NCBI GenBank assembly: GCA_900100325.1
Contig: LT629697.1
Location: forward strand, 1,795,423-1,859,422
Source of the DNA: Frankineae bacterium MT45
GTDB lineage: Bacteria; Actinomycetota; Actinomycetes; Mycobacteriales; Jatrophihabitantaceae
Reading direction: 5' to 3'
DNA: 64,000 bases
Part shown: positions 7,717 to 16,824 of the stretch, in pieces
Layout of the letters: each line of letters starts with the position of its first letter
How positions within the stretch are numbered: position 1 is the stretch's first letter
Position numbers and translations under genes: made by a program
Notes under the pieces: model-generated
Told to the model about the DNA's origin: nothing
Databases searched by the model: none
Seen by the model: the letters and a program-made list of their open reading frames with translations, nothing else

Positions 7717-8688
7717 GTGGCGTGGTTGCGGACGGGAGACAACGCAGCGGTCAATCCGATCGTGCTGCGGGTCGCGTCAACCCTCCGGAAATGTCTCGAT
7801 ACCGTGCTGGAGCGGGACGTCATCAAATGCGAGCTGTTCGGGTTCGTGTCGCTGTGCGCGACCCTGTCCGCTGCATTCGATCAGGACTACTACGTCGGCG
7901 AAGAGACCGCGTTCTCTGTCGCCGGCCCGCGCACCGATCGGCTGCTGAAGTTGGCGGTGCAATCGGGCTACATGATCAAGCAAGGCAGCGGCGCCAACGC
8001 CCGGTACAAGATCATCGACGACCCGGCGTTCATCCACATGCGGCTTAAGGCCGAACGGGAATGGGAGCAGCAGCAAGCAAAAGACAACGCCGACCCGGGG
8101 CTGACCGTCCCAGTACGCCATCGCGACGGAGACGCCTGCCGGTACTGCCGAGTCATCGTCAACTTCCGTGACCGCAAAGGCAAACGAGGCGGCACCTACG
8201 ACCACCGCACACCGGGAGTCGAAGCGAAATCACCCCACGACCTCGTCGTCGCATGCCGTGCATGCAACGCATCGAGAAAGGACGACCCACAGGCCGACGA
8301 ACGTATCCCTCTACTCGACCCACCAACCCACCCGTTCTACGGCAACGACACAGCCACATTCCTCGCTGCCCACAAGATCATCGTGACACCGACCGAAAAC
8401 CTGCGACCCGGCTCCTGGCCGGACACCGCGCACACCAGCGACCCGGACAACGAAGCCACTTCGACCCGGACACCGCGCACCAGCGACCTCGAAGCCACCG
8501 AGATCACGCACCAGGTCGACCCGACGATCACCGGATCTGCAGATTCCGCAGATCACCTGACCGAAGGATCTGGATTCTCCGGGACGGGACGGGACGGGAC
8601 GGGAAGTCAGGTAGTTCCCAACCCCAGCTTTACTAGGGGCAAACGCTCAAGACGCGGTAGACCACGAACAGGAGATCGATCACCGTGA
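7717..8688 (+). CDS. HNH endonuclease-like protein with N-terminal winged-helix-type region
   Basis: This 323-aa protein starts at GTG 7717 with AAGGAG at 7701-7706. The N-terminal half (about 15-110) is helical and reads like a DNA-binding or replication-initiator-type domain (LLKLAVQSGYMIKQGSGANARY). Residues about 125-190 hold an HNH domain: RDGDACRYCRVIVN, TYDHRTPG, then LVVACRACNASRKDD. The C-terminus is low-complexity; it includes GSGFSGTGRDGTGS, encoded by four copies of GGGAC at 8581-8600. It may act at the phage replication origin or as a homing-type nuclease; unproven. Confidence 0.75.
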   Translation: MAWLRTGDNAAVNPIVLRVASTLRKCLDTVLERDVIKCELFGFVSLCATLSAAFDQDYYVGEETAFSVAGPRTDRLLKLAVQSGYMIKQGSGANARYKIIDDPAFIHMRLKAEREWEQQQAKDNADPGLTVPVRHRDGDACRYCRVIVNFRDRKGKRGGTYDHRTPGVEAKSPHDLVVACRACNASRKDDPQADERIPLLDPPTHPFYGNDTATFLAAHKIIVTPTENLRPGSWPDTAHTSDPDNEATSTRTPRTSDLEATEITHQVDPTITGSADSADHLTEGSGFSGTGRDGTGSQVVPNPSFTRGKRSRRGRPRTGDRSP

Positions 8689-9521
8689 CGGAGAACAAAG
8701 CGGTTTCTCCCTGCATCTACCCACGCTGCGATGATGGCAAGGGCGAGAAGGTGCTTACCCGGCAGGTGATGTGCAACGACTGCCGTCGGCTGTATTGGCA
8801 GCAGATCCGGTGGCTGATGCTCGACTACCTGACGTTGGTGACTCAGCTCCCGAAACCTGTCCGATCGGGGACCTCGGTCGGCAAGGCGCCGAAGTCGAAG
8901 TCGTTCGGACACCCAGCTCAGTGGGCGTCGGACATGGCACGGGAGATCGCCGCCGCGTTCCACTTCGCGGAGCTGATGCTGGCCGAGCACCTCGGCCATG
9001 ACCGGGTGCTCGATCCGAAGAAACCGCAAGCCGCACGAACCCGCGACGCGTGGCTGTACATCACCAACCTCTTCGACGCGTTCTGCAGCTCGCCGGTCGC
9101 GGTCTACCAGGTGCCGGTGTTCCTTGACCTGCACCGCAAGGTCCGCGGCGCGATGGGATATCGACGGGTTGTGAAGACCTTGCCGATGACGTGCCCGAAG
9201 TGCGATCTCGCTGGGACGATGACGATCGAGGCCGGCGGCGGCACTGACCAAGTGACGTGCTCGGCGTGTGGCTACGCAGTCGACGAGAACAGGTTCGATT
9301 TCCTGGCCAAGATGTTCGTCGAGGACGCGCTAGACAAACTGATGGCGGACTACGACCGGTGGAAAGCCGCTCAACTGGCTCAGCAAGCGCTGGGCGCGGC
9401 GATGGCTCGCGACATCGAAGAGGTCATCGCTGAGGCCATGGCGATCGACTGGTGCGCGACACGCCCACACGTAGAGTTGCTCCCACCGTGTGACGCTGTC
9501 ACAATAGTGCCAACGACATAG
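8685..9521 (+). CDS. Phage zinc-finger protein, probable DNA-binding
   Basis: This 278-aa protein starts at GTG 8685 (GTGA overlap). Two zinc-binding segments are visible: near the N-terminus PCIYPRCDD...MCNDCRRLYW, and near 170-200 MTCPKCDLAG...VTCSACGYAVD. Helices between and after include FVEDALDKLMADYDRW. Actinophages often carry such a gene at the end of the early operon; the role is unknown. A terminator hairpin follows directly. Confidence 0.68.
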   Translation: MTENKAVSPCIYPRCDDGKGEKVLTRQVMCNDCRRLYWQQIRWLMLDYLTLVTQLPKPVRSGTSVGKAPKSKSFGHPAQWASDMAREIAAAFHFAELMLAEHLGHDRVLDPKKPQAARTRDAWLYITNLFDAFCSSPVAVYQVPVFLDLHRKVRGAMGYRRVVKTLPMTCPKCDLAGTMTIEAGGGTDQVTCSACGYAVDENRFDFLAKMFVEDALDKLMADYDRWKAAQLAQQALGAAMARDIEEVIAEAMAIDWCATRPHVELLPPCDAVTIVPTT

Positions 9522-9529
9522 CTGTATCC

Positions 9530-9561
9530 AGAGCCCGTAACCGACGCCGGTTACGGGCTCT
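9530..9561 (+). terminator. Hairpin terminator ending the early operon
   Basis: A perfect 13-bp stem (AGAGCCCGTAACC paired with its complement) surrounds a 6-base loop. There is no strong T-run after it, as is common in high-GC actinobacteria. Confidence 0.8.
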
Positions 9562-9584
9562 GCTACGTCTACGAGGAGATTCAA

Positions 9585-9824
9585 TTGCTCGCTGTCGAAG
9601 ACCTTGATGAGCTCGTCAACACAGCCACTGCCGCTGAGCGTGCTGGCGTAGACCAAGCACTCATCAGGCAATGGGCGTCGCGCGGCGTCGCTGGACTGGG
9701 GAAACTCAACCGGTCCGGCATCGACGAGCACGGCCGCCCCATGTACAAGATGATCGATGTGCTGCGAGCCGAGCGGGCTGCGCGGCAGAACTCCGCACGC
9801 CGCAACGCCAGGTCGCAGCACTGA
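9585..9824 (+). CDS. Small helix-turn-helix / excisionase-fold protein
   Basis: This 79-aa protein starts at TTG 9585 with GAGGAG at 9573-9578, the ribosome binding site that decides the start. The sequence VNTATAAERAGVDQALIRQW reads as a MerR/excisionase-type winged helix-turn-helix; the C-terminal half is basic. It sits alone after the early terminator and before the packaging genes, so it may be a late regulator or an excisionase-like factor. Confidence 0.68.
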   Translation: MLAVEDLDELVNTATAAERAGVDQALIRQWASRGVAGLGKLNRSGIDEHGRPMYKMIDVLRAERAARQNSARRNARSQH

Positions 9825-9827
9825 GCG

Positions 9828-10160
9828 ATGCCACTCGGACCGCCTCGACTCTGCAACAAATGCAGGAAGCCAGTCCGCGGCGCCTGTCCCACGTGCTCAC
9901 CGGCTGACCGTCGGGTCGTCGACCAACGCCGAGGGACCGCCTCGGCCCGAGGCTATAACTCAAACTGGCACCGGGTCATCCGTCGGCAGTTCCTTCGCCA
10001 GCACCCGCTGTGTGCACTATGCGGGAAGCTAGCGATGGTCCCTGACCACTGGCCACTGACACGCCGCCAGCTGATAGAGCAGGGAGTGCCTAACCCTGAT
10101 GCGTTCGAGCGGCTGAGACCCCTGTGCACCGACTGCCACAACCGACACGGCGCACGCTGA
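9828..10160 (+). CDS. HNH endonuclease (terminase-associated)
   Basis: This 110-aa protein has the classic layout of packaging-associated phage HNH proteins: an N-terminal zinc ribbon (LCNKCRKP...CPTC), then HPLCALCGKL, VPDHW and LCTDCHNRHG. In HK97-like phages an HNH protein next to the terminase is needed for specific cos cleavage (known for the family). The next gene region holds the presumed cos site and the terminases. Confidence 0.88.
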   Translation: MPLGPPRLCNKCRKPVRGACPTCSPADRRVVDQRRGTASARGYNSNWHRVIRRQFLRQHPLCALCGKLAMVPDHWPLTRRQLIEQGVPNPDAFERLRPLCTDCHNRHGAR

Positions 10161-10290
10161 ATCAGTTGGAAAAATCGAGCGATTCAGGTGGGGTAGGGGT
10201 CAAAAAATCTCTGGCACTGTGTGCGGCACAGACCGCCTCAGTGGCGACGCTCGCAAAAACATGAGTTTTCGACTTTTGGGGAGGTCAAAG
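10161..10290 (+). other. Candidate cos region upstream of the terminase genes
   Basis: This non-coding 130-base stretch lies between the HNH gene and the small terminase, the usual location of cos in HNH-containing HK97-like phages. It contains an unusual G-tract followed by an A-run (GGTGGGGTAGGGGTCAAAAA near 10189) that stands out from local composition. No cut position can be fixed from the sequence. Confidence 0.4.
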
Positions 10291-10761
10291 ATGCCTGGAG
10301 CGAGAGGGCCTTTGAAGCTTCCGGCGCATCTGCGAGCGGTGAATGACGGTGAGCCGGCTGGCTCGGCGGCCGAGCGCATCCGGTCGGCCGAGCCGGAGAA
10401 GCCGGAGCAGGTGGCAGCGGATGCGGACTTATCGGGCCTTTGGGACTCTATCGTCCCGGAGTTGGACCGAGCAGGCCTCATTGCACCGTCGGACGGTCCG
10501 GTTGTCGAGCTCGCGCTTCGCCATTTCCTCGTTGCTCGTAAGGCTTTTGACCAGATCGGCGACAACGTCACTGTCAACGACCACCACGTCGCCGGCGGCT
10601 TGAAGAAGCATCCGGCCGAGGCGGTGTTCCGCTCCGAGTCCGACATGTTCCTGCGCTACGCCAACCAGCTCGGGATGACCTTCGTGTCGCGCGCTCGGAC
10701 TCCGGGTGCGAAGGAGCCTGATGATGGCGCCGAGAACCCGTTCACGTCGACAGGCAGCTGA
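10291..10761 (+). CDS. Terminase small subunit (P27-like)
   Basis: This 156-aa protein starts at ATG 10291 with GGGGAGG six bases upstream; an in-frame GTG at 10219 lacks a ribosome site. The order of elements (basic GARGPLKLPAHLRAVN, LWDSIVPELDRAGLIAPSDG, then NHHVAGG...KHPAEAVFRSESD and FLRYANQLGMT) matches the phage P27 terminase small-subunit family, which recognises the packaging site and recruits the large subunit. The end overlaps the large subunit start. Confidence 0.9.
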   Translation: MPGARGPLKLPAHLRAVNDGEPAGSAAERIRSAEPEKPEQVAADADLSGLWDSIVPELDRAGLIAPSDGPVVELALRHFLVARKAFDQIGDNVTVNDHHVAGGLKKHPAEAVFRSESDMFLRYANQLGMTFVSRARTPGAKEPDDGAENPFTSTGS

Positions 10762-12445
10762 GCTCAGCCCCGAAGTTAAGTGGTATTTGGAGACGCGGGG
10801 CTTCGAACTTCCGAAGGACGCCGCTGTCCCGCTGATCCGGACCCCGGAGCCGCGCACTGTGCGCGGCGCGGTGTTCGATCCCGAGCGGGTCGACCGGGTG
10901 ATCAAGGCGCTGGGCTGCCTGCGGCACACGCAGGGCAAGTGGGCCGGCCAGCCGATCATCCCGTCCGCAGTGCAGGTCGCCTACATCATCGCGCCGGTCT
11001 TCGGGTGGGTCGCGCCAGATGGTGACGGCGGCTACGCCCGCATAATCCGGGACGCCTACGTCGAGATGCCCCGCAAGGGCGCTAAGACGACGCTGGTGTC
11101 CGGCCTGGCGATGGTGCTGGGCTTCGCCGACGACGAGCCGGGCGCCCAAGTCATCATGGGAGCCGCGTCGCGAGATCAGGCTGGCCAGGCGTTCAAGCCC
11201 GTCGCCGCGGTCGCCCGGTCGTCGAAGGTCCTCGCCGCTGCAGGTGTGCGGGCGATCAAGACCGAGATCCGCCGTGAGAGCGACAGCTCCGTGGTGAAGA
11301 CGGCATCGTCGCGAGGCGATCTCGCGCACGGTGCCAACGTCTCCGGCGGCCTGGTCGACGAGCTGCACGTGCACAAGGACGCAAGTCTGCTGGAGGCGAT
11401 CGAGTCCGGCACTGGCGCTCGTCGTCAGCCGCTGGTCTTCATTATCACCACCGCCGACGACGGTCAGGTGACGTCGGTCTACGCCATGCGGCGATCGCTG
11501 ATCGAGAAAATCGCGTCGCGGGTCATCAAGGCCCCTTCGATGTACGGCGTGGTGTTCGCGGCCGCGGAGACTGACGACCCGTTCGCCGAGGCGACGTGGG
11601 CGAAGGCGAACCCGCTCTACCCGGTGACTCCATCGCGGGCGTTCATGCGCTCGGCGGCCGACAAGGCGAAGGCGAACCCGGTCGCGCTGGCTTCGTTCCT
11701 GCGACTGCACCTCGGTATCCGAGCGAAGCAGGACGCGCGATTCCTCGACCTCACTCGGTGGGATCGCAACGCGTCGATGGTCGTCGAGGCTGACCTCGTC
11801 GGCCGCCGCTGCGTCGGTGGCCTTGACCTCGGCTCGACGTCTGACCTCACTGCGCTGGTGTGGCTGTTCCCAGACGCCCAGCGCGGCGGCTATGACGTCC
11901 TGGCGCGGTTCTGGATGCCTGAGGCAGCGCTGGAGAAGCTGGACGCCCGCACGCAGCGCAACGGCTCGGCGTGGGTCGAGGAGGGTCTGATCGCTGTCAC
12001 GCCGGGGGACGTCACCGACTACGACTTCATCAAGGCCCAGATGAAGAAAGACCTCGGCACGTTCAAGGTGGAGGGCGTCGGCTACGACCGGTGGAACGCG
12101 ACGCAGCTGGTCATCGACATGGAGGCCGACGGCGCGCCGATGGTGAAGGTCGGCCAGGGCTTCGCCTCGATGTCTTCTCCCATGAAGGAGCTCGAGCGGC
12201 TGTCGCTCGCCGGCACGGCGGCGAAGCCGCTGGTCCGCCACGGCGGCAACAAGGTGCTGCGGTGGATGGCAGACAACTTGCGAGCCGCCTCCGACCCGGC
12301 TGGGAACGTGAAGCCGGACAAGGCGAAGTCGATGGACAAGATCGACGGCATGTCTGCGCTGATCACTGGACTGGCCGTGGCGATGGGTTCCGAGCCGGCC
12401 GCGGGCCCGTCGAAATACGAGACGTCGGACATGATCGTCGTCTAA
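10724..12445 (+). CDS. Terminase large subunit
   Basis: This 573-aa DNA-packaging motor/nuclease has a Walker-A-like segment YVEMPRKGAKTTLVSG at about 112-127. A Walker-B-like GGLVDELHVH has its acidic pair at 212-213, and the nuclease domain begins at GGLDLGSTSDLTALV with Asp 368. It fits the terminase_1/HK97-like family. AAGGAG at 10711-10716 favours the second of two adjacent ATGs (10724). Confidence 0.95.
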   Translation: MAPRTRSRRQAAELSPEVKWYLETRGFELPKDAAVPLIRTPEPRTVRGAVFDPERVDRVIKALGCLRHTQGKWAGQPIIPSAVQVAYIIAPVFGWVAPDGDGGYARIIRDAYVEMPRKGAKTTLVSGLAMVLGFADDEPGAQVIMGAASRDQAGQAFKPVAAVARSSKVLAAAGVRAIKTEIRRESDSSVVKTASSRGDLAHGANVSGGLVDELHVHKDASLLEAIESGTGARRQPLVFIITTADDGQVTSVYAMRRSLIEKIASRVIKAPSMYGVVFAAAETDDPFAEATWAKANPLYPVTPSRAFMRSAADKAKANPVALASFLRLHLGIRAKQDARFLDLTRWDRNASMVVEADLVGRRCVGGLDLGSTSDLTALVWLFPDAQRGGYDVLARFWMPEAALEKLDARTQRNGSAWVEEGLIAVTPGDVTDYDFIKAQMKKDLGTFKVEGVGYDRWNATQLVIDMEADGAPMVKVGQGFASMSSPMKELERLSLAGTAAKPLVRHGGNKVLRWMADNLRAASDPAGNVKPDKAKSMDKIDGMSALITGLAVAMGSEPAAGPSKYETSDMIVV

Positions 12446-12461
12446 CTGATTGGGGATCGTC

Positions 12462-12683
12462 GTGCGACGTGATCGATTGATCCGTAAATCATTGCGGAAA
12501 CGGTACCTCGTCACCCTCACATCCGGTGAGGCCTTCGACGGTGTGCTCGTCGACGCGGACGACGCGCACATCGTGCTGGTTGACGCCGAATCCGTATCAC
12601 CCAACAACGACCGGCTGAAAGTTGACGGGCAACTGTGGTTGCCGCGCGCGAACGTCACGTACCTGCAGCTGCCTAGAGTCTGA
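12462..12683 (+). CDS. Small Sm-fold-like protein between terminase and portal
   Basis: This 73-aa protein starts at GTG 12462. Its pattern YLVTLTSGEAFDGVLVDADD, then AHIVLVDAES and PRANVTYLQL is the strand order and spacing of the Sm motif (Sm1: LxxGexfxGxLxxxDxxxxLxL; Sm2: a later [IV]-x-R-x-N-V segment). Similar small genes sit at this position in other actinophages (from memory); their role is not known. It is probably structural or nucleic-acid binding. Confidence 0.7.
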   Translation: MRRDRLIRKSLRKRYLVTLTSGEAFDGVLVDADDAHIVLVDAESVSPNNDRLKVDGQLWLPRANVTYLQLPRV

Positions 12684-12694
12684 GAGGGGATTCG

Positions 12695-14167
12695 GTGATC
12701 CTCTCCAACGGCACGGCTGTGTCGGCCCAGATCGATACGATCGCCGACGTCACGCCGATCTTCTCCGACGCGTCGTACTACGGCCGGTCCTCGATCGAGT
12801 TGTCCGGGGCGTTCGCGGCCTACGGCGCGCTGTTCAAGTCGCAGCTGTGGGTGAACATCCTCGTGCGCAAGCTCGCGTTCGCTACCGCGCGCTTGCCGGT
12901 GGTCGTTCGACGTCAGACGGGCAAGGGCACAGAGATCGAGCCCGGGCCGCTGGCTGACCTGCTGGCCACGCCGAACGATCGCTTAGACCCGTTCAAGCTT
13001 TGGCTGTGGACGTCGGCGACCTATGACGTCTACGGCGAGGCATTCTGGTTGAAGCTGCGTGACCAGAAAGGGCGCGTACGGGAACTTCACCCTATGCACC
13101 CGACCAACGTCATCGTCCGCCGCTCACCGGACACCGGCGAGGTCGAGTACATCTACTCGTCCGGGGTACGGAACGTGTCGTTCCTGCCGCCGATCCCGGC
13201 CGCCGATGTTGTGCCCTTCATGGGCTACAACCCGGACAACTTGCAGCGAGGCATCAGCAACCTGGAGCCGTTGCGTCAGACGCTCTTCTCCGAGGATGCG
13301 TCCCGGCGTGCGACTGCGTCGTGGTGGCAGCGTGGCGCGCGGCCGTCGATCGCGCTGCAGCATCCCGGCGAGTTGTCAGAGCCGGCACAGGCCCGGTTGA
13401 AGAAGACGTGGGATCAGCAGCACGCCGGCGCTGACCTCATGGGTGGGACTGCGATCCTCGAAGAGGGCATGAAAGCCCAGGTCATTCAGCTGTCTGCCGA
13501 GGAGATGCAGTACATCGAGTCGCGGAAGCTCAACCGCGAAGAGGTCTGCGCGGCGTACGACACCCCACCTCCGGTCGTGCACATCCTCGACAGGGCGACG
13601 TTCTCCAACATCACCGAGCAGATGCGGTCGATGTATCGGGACACGATGGCGCCCCGGCTCGGCCTGTTCGAGTCGGTGCTCAAGCATCACCTCGTCCCGG
13701 ACTTCGACAAGAGCGGCGAAGTCGGCCCGACGTTCGCTCTCGACCAGGTGCTGCGCGGTGACTTCGAGACTCGAGCGACGGCCGTCGGCACACTGATCGA
13801 GAAGGGCGTCATGAAGCCCTCCGAAGGTCGGCCCCTGTTCGACCTCGACGACGCCGGCCCGGCCGCCGACAAGCTCTACGCCAATTCGCAGCTGCAGGAA
13901 CTCGGGTCCCCGGCCGAGCGCGTCACGATCACCGCCCAGCCCCCAGCGTCGCCAGGCGAGACGGCCGTCGCCGAGGACACAGCAGAGGCCGCAGCGGCCC
14001 AACGCGACCAAGCCCTAGCCGACGCCCAGGCGCAGGCCGCTGCGGCCGCAGCGGCGTCTCAGGCGCCCGTGAACGGCGGCGTCCGTCAGCGGCAGCTCGT
14101 GCCGCAGCCGGTTGCCCCGGTCCGTCGCGGTGGCCGGCCACCGAAGAAGCAGCAGGAACAGGAGTAG
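12695..14167 (+). CDS. Portal protein (HK97-like)
   Basis: This 490-aa protein forms the dodecameric ring through which DNA enters the capsid. Family hallmarks include LWVNILVRKLAFATARLPV, the SATYDVYGEAFW block, VVPFMGYNPDN, LSAEEMQYIESRKLNREEV and VVHILDRATFSNITEQ. The C-terminus is Ala/Gln-rich and low-complexity. It starts at GTG 12695 after a GAGGGGAT ribosome site, directly upstream of the protease and capsid genes. Confidence 0.95.
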   Translation: MILSNGTAVSAQIDTIADVTPIFSDASYYGRSSIELSGAFAAYGALFKSQLWVNILVRKLAFATARLPVVVRRQTGKGTEIEPGPLADLLATPNDRLDPFKLWLWTSATYDVYGEAFWLKLRDQKGRVRELHPMHPTNVIVRRSPDTGEVEYIYSSGVRNVSFLPPIPAADVVPFMGYNPDNLQRGISNLEPLRQTLFSEDASRRATASWWQRGARPSIALQHPGELSEPAQARLKKTWDQQHAGADLMGGTAILEEGMKAQVIQLSAEEMQYIESRKLNREEVCAAYDTPPPVVHILDRATFSNITEQMRSMYRDTMAPRLGLFESVLKHHLVPDFDKSGEVGPTFALDQVLRGDFETRATAVGTLIEKGVMKPSEGRPLFDLDDAGPAADKLYANSQLQELGSPAERVTITAQPPASPGETAVAEDTAEAAAAQRDQALADAQAQAAAAAAASQAPVNGGVRQRQLVPQPVAPVRRGGRPPKKQQEQE

Positions 14168-14171
14168 CGCA

Positions 14172-15206
14172 ATGGACAACATCGTCCTGAAAGACGCCAC
14201 CATCACCAACACCGATGACGAGTTCCCGGGCTCGTTCGAGGTGATCCTGTCGGCTCCGACGGAGGACCGCGACGGGGAGACGCTGCTGCCGGAGGACTGG
14301 AAGCAGCCGCTGCCCGATCACATCACCTTCGACACCGACCACGGCATGTCCGTGGCTGCGACCGTCGGGTCCGGTGTACCGGAGATCCTCGGCGATGGCC
14401 GGCTGAAGGTCGCGGGCACGTACTCGTCGCTGCCGCGGGCTCAGGAGACCCGGACGTTGGTGAAGGAAGGCCACATCCGCACGACGTCGGTGGCGTTCCT
14501 GTCCTCGCGAAGCACCAAGGGCGGCAAGACGAAGGTCACCCGCGAGCTGCTCAACGGCGCGTTCGTCGCGATCCCTTCGAACCGTGAGGCCGTCGTGCTG
14601 TCGGCGAAGGAGTTCGCTGCGAAGGCCGGGGCCCGGCACTCGAAGGCCGACGCCGATCACGTGCAGGCCATCCACGACCACGCGGTGGCGCTCGGGGCCA
14701 CCGCGGCCGGTGCCGTGGACACCACCCAGGCTGAGGCCGGTGCCGTCGGCGGTAAGGACGTGCGCCGGATGGCCGCAGCCAAGGCCGTCGCCGGCTCCTA
14801 CGAGGAGCGTGAGCAAGCGATCAGCGATGCGCTGTCTGCCCGTTACCCCGGCGACGACATGTGGGCCTACAGCCTCGCGACGTTCGACGACTCGGTTGTG
14901 TACCGGGTCAGCGGCGGCAGCGATCTCCGTGGCCAGTGGCAGTGCGACTACACCGTCGACGACGGCGGTGTTGTGACCCTCGGTGAGCCGACCCGGGTCA
15001 ACAAGGTCGAGCAGTACGTCCCGGTCAAGAACTACGTCCCAGATGGTGATGTCTCAACCGAGGCCGCCGACGACACATCCGCCGACGCCGCCGCTACGGC
15101 CGCCGCGTCCGCCGATGAGAAGTCCGCCGCCGCCGATGCGGACATCCAAGTACGAGCGGCGCGAATCCGTGCCCTCGCCTCACTCTCCCTGGAAGGGGAA
15201 ATCTAA
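14172..15206 (+). CDS. Prohead protease (HK97 U35/S78-like)
   Basis: This 344-aa protein starts at ATG 14172 (AGGAG upstream). The N-terminal half carries the protease fold with candidate catalytic His in FDTDHGMS (57) and Ser in RTTSVAFL (106). The C-terminal half is an Ala/Asp-rich extension including YPGDDMWAYSLATFDDSVVY, longer than the minimal protease; it may act as a scaffold domain. It overlaps the capsid start by one base. Confidence 0.87.
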   Translation: MDNIVLKDATITNTDDEFPGSFEVILSAPTEDRDGETLLPEDWKQPLPDHITFDTDHGMSVAATVGSGVPEILGDGRLKVAGTYSSLPRAQETRTLVKEGHIRTTSVAFLSSRSTKGGKTKVTRELLNGAFVAIPSNREAVVLSAKEFAAKAGARHSKADADHVQAIHDHAVALGATAAGAVDTTQAEAGAVGGKDVRRMAAAKAVAGSYEEREQAISDALSARYPGDDMWAYSLATFDDSVVYRVSGGSDLRGQWQCDYTVDDGGVVTLGEPTRVNKVEQYVPVKNYVPDGDVSTEAADDTSADAAATAAASADEKSAAADADIQVRAARIRALASLSLEGEI

Positions 15207-16441
15207 TGCCCAGCAAGCTCATGGAGGCGAAGGACCAGGTCCGGAGCCTCTCGAAGAAGGCCCTCGAAGTCACCGAGGACTCCACGCTGACCGCGATGGA
15301 GCAGAAGTCCGCGCTCGACAAGTTGGAGCCGGAGATCAAGCAGTGGACCGACGAGGTCCAGGCGCTGCAGCACATCGAGAACCGCCGCAAGGAATTCCAG
15401 GCAGCGACCGGCCAGGACGTCGAGCAGGCCGCGGCCGAGGCCAACCAGAACGAGGCCAAGTCGATCGGCGAGCAGTTCGTTCAGTCCGCCGGCTACAAGG
15501 GCCTGATCAACCGCGGCCTCAAGGGTGGCCAGTGGTCGTCCGGTGACGTCGAGCTGAAGACGACCCTGACGGAAGGCACCGCCGGCAGCCAGGGCCCGGG
15601 CTACGCTCCGGTCACGGCCGTCCCGGACCTGCAGCCGGGTGTCGTCGACATCCGGTTCCGGCAGCTCCTCATCGAGGATCTCTTCCCCGGCGGCACGACC
15701 GAGTCGGCGCTGATCCGGTACCTCGTGGAGACGGCGGTCACCAACGCCGCCGCGGCCGTCGCGGAAGGCAACCTGAAGCCCGAGTCGGCGCTGAAGTTCG
15801 ACAAGGTCGACGAGGTGCTCCACAAGATCGCGACCTTCCTGCCGATCTCCGACGAGATGCTGGAGGACTGGTCGCAGGCCCAGTCCTACGTCAACGCCCG
15901 GCTGATCCTGTTCGTGAAGCAGGCGGCGGAAGCGCAGATCCTCAACGGTGACGGCACCGGCGCCAACATGGTCGGTCTGCTCAACCGTGCGGGCCTCGCC
16001 ACCTCGATCGCGAAGGGCACGTCGCCGTCCACCGGTACGGACAACAGCATGGACGCGATCTACCGCCAGATCACGCAGATCCGCACGACCGCGTTCCTGG
16101 AGCCCGACGCCGTAGTCATCGAGCCGGTCGCATGGGAGAACATCCTGCTGTCGAAGAACAGCCAGGGTGCCTACTACGCCAACGGCCCGTTCGCCAGTGA
16201 CCAGCCGGCGACGCTGTGGGGCAAGCGCACGGCCGTCACCGCGGCCATGGCGTCGTCGACCGCACTGGTGGGCTCGTTCCAGCAGGGTGGCCAGATCTTC
16301 CGCAAGGGCGGTCTGACCGTCGAGGCGAGCAACAGCCACGCCGACTTCTTCCAGCGCAACCTCACCGCCATCCGCGCGGAGCGTCGTCTCGCGCTGGCCG
16401 TCTACCGTCCCGGTGCGTTCGGCACCGTGACCGGTCTGTAA
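15206..16441 (+). CDS. Major capsid protein (HK97-like)
   Basis: This 411-aa protein has an N-terminal coiled-coil 'delta' domain (about 1-75), followed by the HK97 shell fold: VVDIRFRQLLIEDLFPGGTT, VDEVLHKIATFLPISDEML and the C-terminal GGLTVEASNSHADFFQRNL...RAERRLALAVYRPGAF. In HK97 the delta domain is removed by the upstream protease. TAATG overlap with the protease gene indicates coupled translation. Confidence 0.95.
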   Translation: MPSKLMEAKDQVRSLSKKALEVTEDSTLTAMEQKSALDKLEPEIKQWTDEVQALQHIENRRKEFQAATGQDVEQAAAEANQNEAKSIGEQFVQSAGYKGLINRGLKGGQWSSGDVELKTTLTEGTAGSQGPGYAPVTAVPDLQPGVVDIRFRQLLIEDLFPGGTTESALIRYLVETAVTNAAAAVAEGNLKPESALKFDKVDEVLHKIATFLPISDEMLEDWSQAQSYVNARLILFVKQAAEAQILNGDGTGANMVGLLNRAGLATSIAKGTSPSTGTDNSMDAIYRQITQIRTTAFLEPDAVVIEPVAWENILLSKNSQGAYYANGPFASDQPATLWGKRTAVTAAMASSTALVGSFQQGGQIFRKGGLTVEASNSHADFFQRNLTAIRAERRLALAVYRPGAFGTVTGL

Positions 16442-16453
16442 GGGAGATATCTG

Positions 16454-16804
16454 ATGACGAGCCCCAACTTCGGGAACAACGTCACCCTGGTCGCGGCCGG
16501 GACGGTCGTCACGGCCGCCGGCACGAGCGCCGTGCTGGAGCCGGACAACAAGGGCGACGCCCGGCTGGCTCTGGCCGTCACCGCAGCGTCGGGGACGACC
16601 CCGTCGCTGACGGTGAACATCCAGACGTCGTCGGACGGCGGGGTCACCGACTCCTGGCGCACCGCGGCGTCGTTCTCGGCCGTCACGGGCGTCACCACGG
16701 TGCACCTTGACTGCGTGATCGACCGGTTCGTCCGGGCGCAGTGGGGTGCCCCGTCGGGTACCACGCCGTCGTTCACCATCGGCATCTCCGGGGAACTGGT
16801 CTAA
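16454..16804 (+). CDS. Small beta-rich head protein, possible decoration protein
   Basis: This 116-aa protein starts at ATG 16454 with GGGAGA upstream. It is an all-beta sequence rich in Thr, Val and Ser (VTAASGTTPSLTVNIQTSSD, VRAQWGAPSGTTPSFTIGI) with no catalytic motif. Its position right after the capsid and before a strong terminator fits a head-decoration or head-fibre protein. The family is not certain. Confidence 0.65.
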   Translation: MTSPNFGNNVTLVAAGTVVTAAGTSAVLEPDNKGDARLALAVTAASGTTPSLTVNIQTSSDGGVTDSWRTAASFSAVTGVTTVHLDCVIDRFVRAQWGAPSGTTPSFTIGISGELV

Positions 16805-16824
16805 CCAGTCCGCCGGGTCCGCTT

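Noticed and set aside
8581-8604. GGGAC tandem repeat as CRISPR or regulatory repeat
   Set aside because: Only four 5-base units inside a coding region, without spacers; it just encodes a Gly/Thr/Arg-rich tail.
10742-12658. 638-codon open frame antisense to the large terminase
   Set aside because: It is a high-GC shadow: Arg/His/Asp-rich without domains, while the plus-strand frame has all terminase motifs.
15203-16705. 500-codon antisense frame opposite protease and capsid
   Set aside because: Composition is that of a mirrored coding strand; no start signal or domain.
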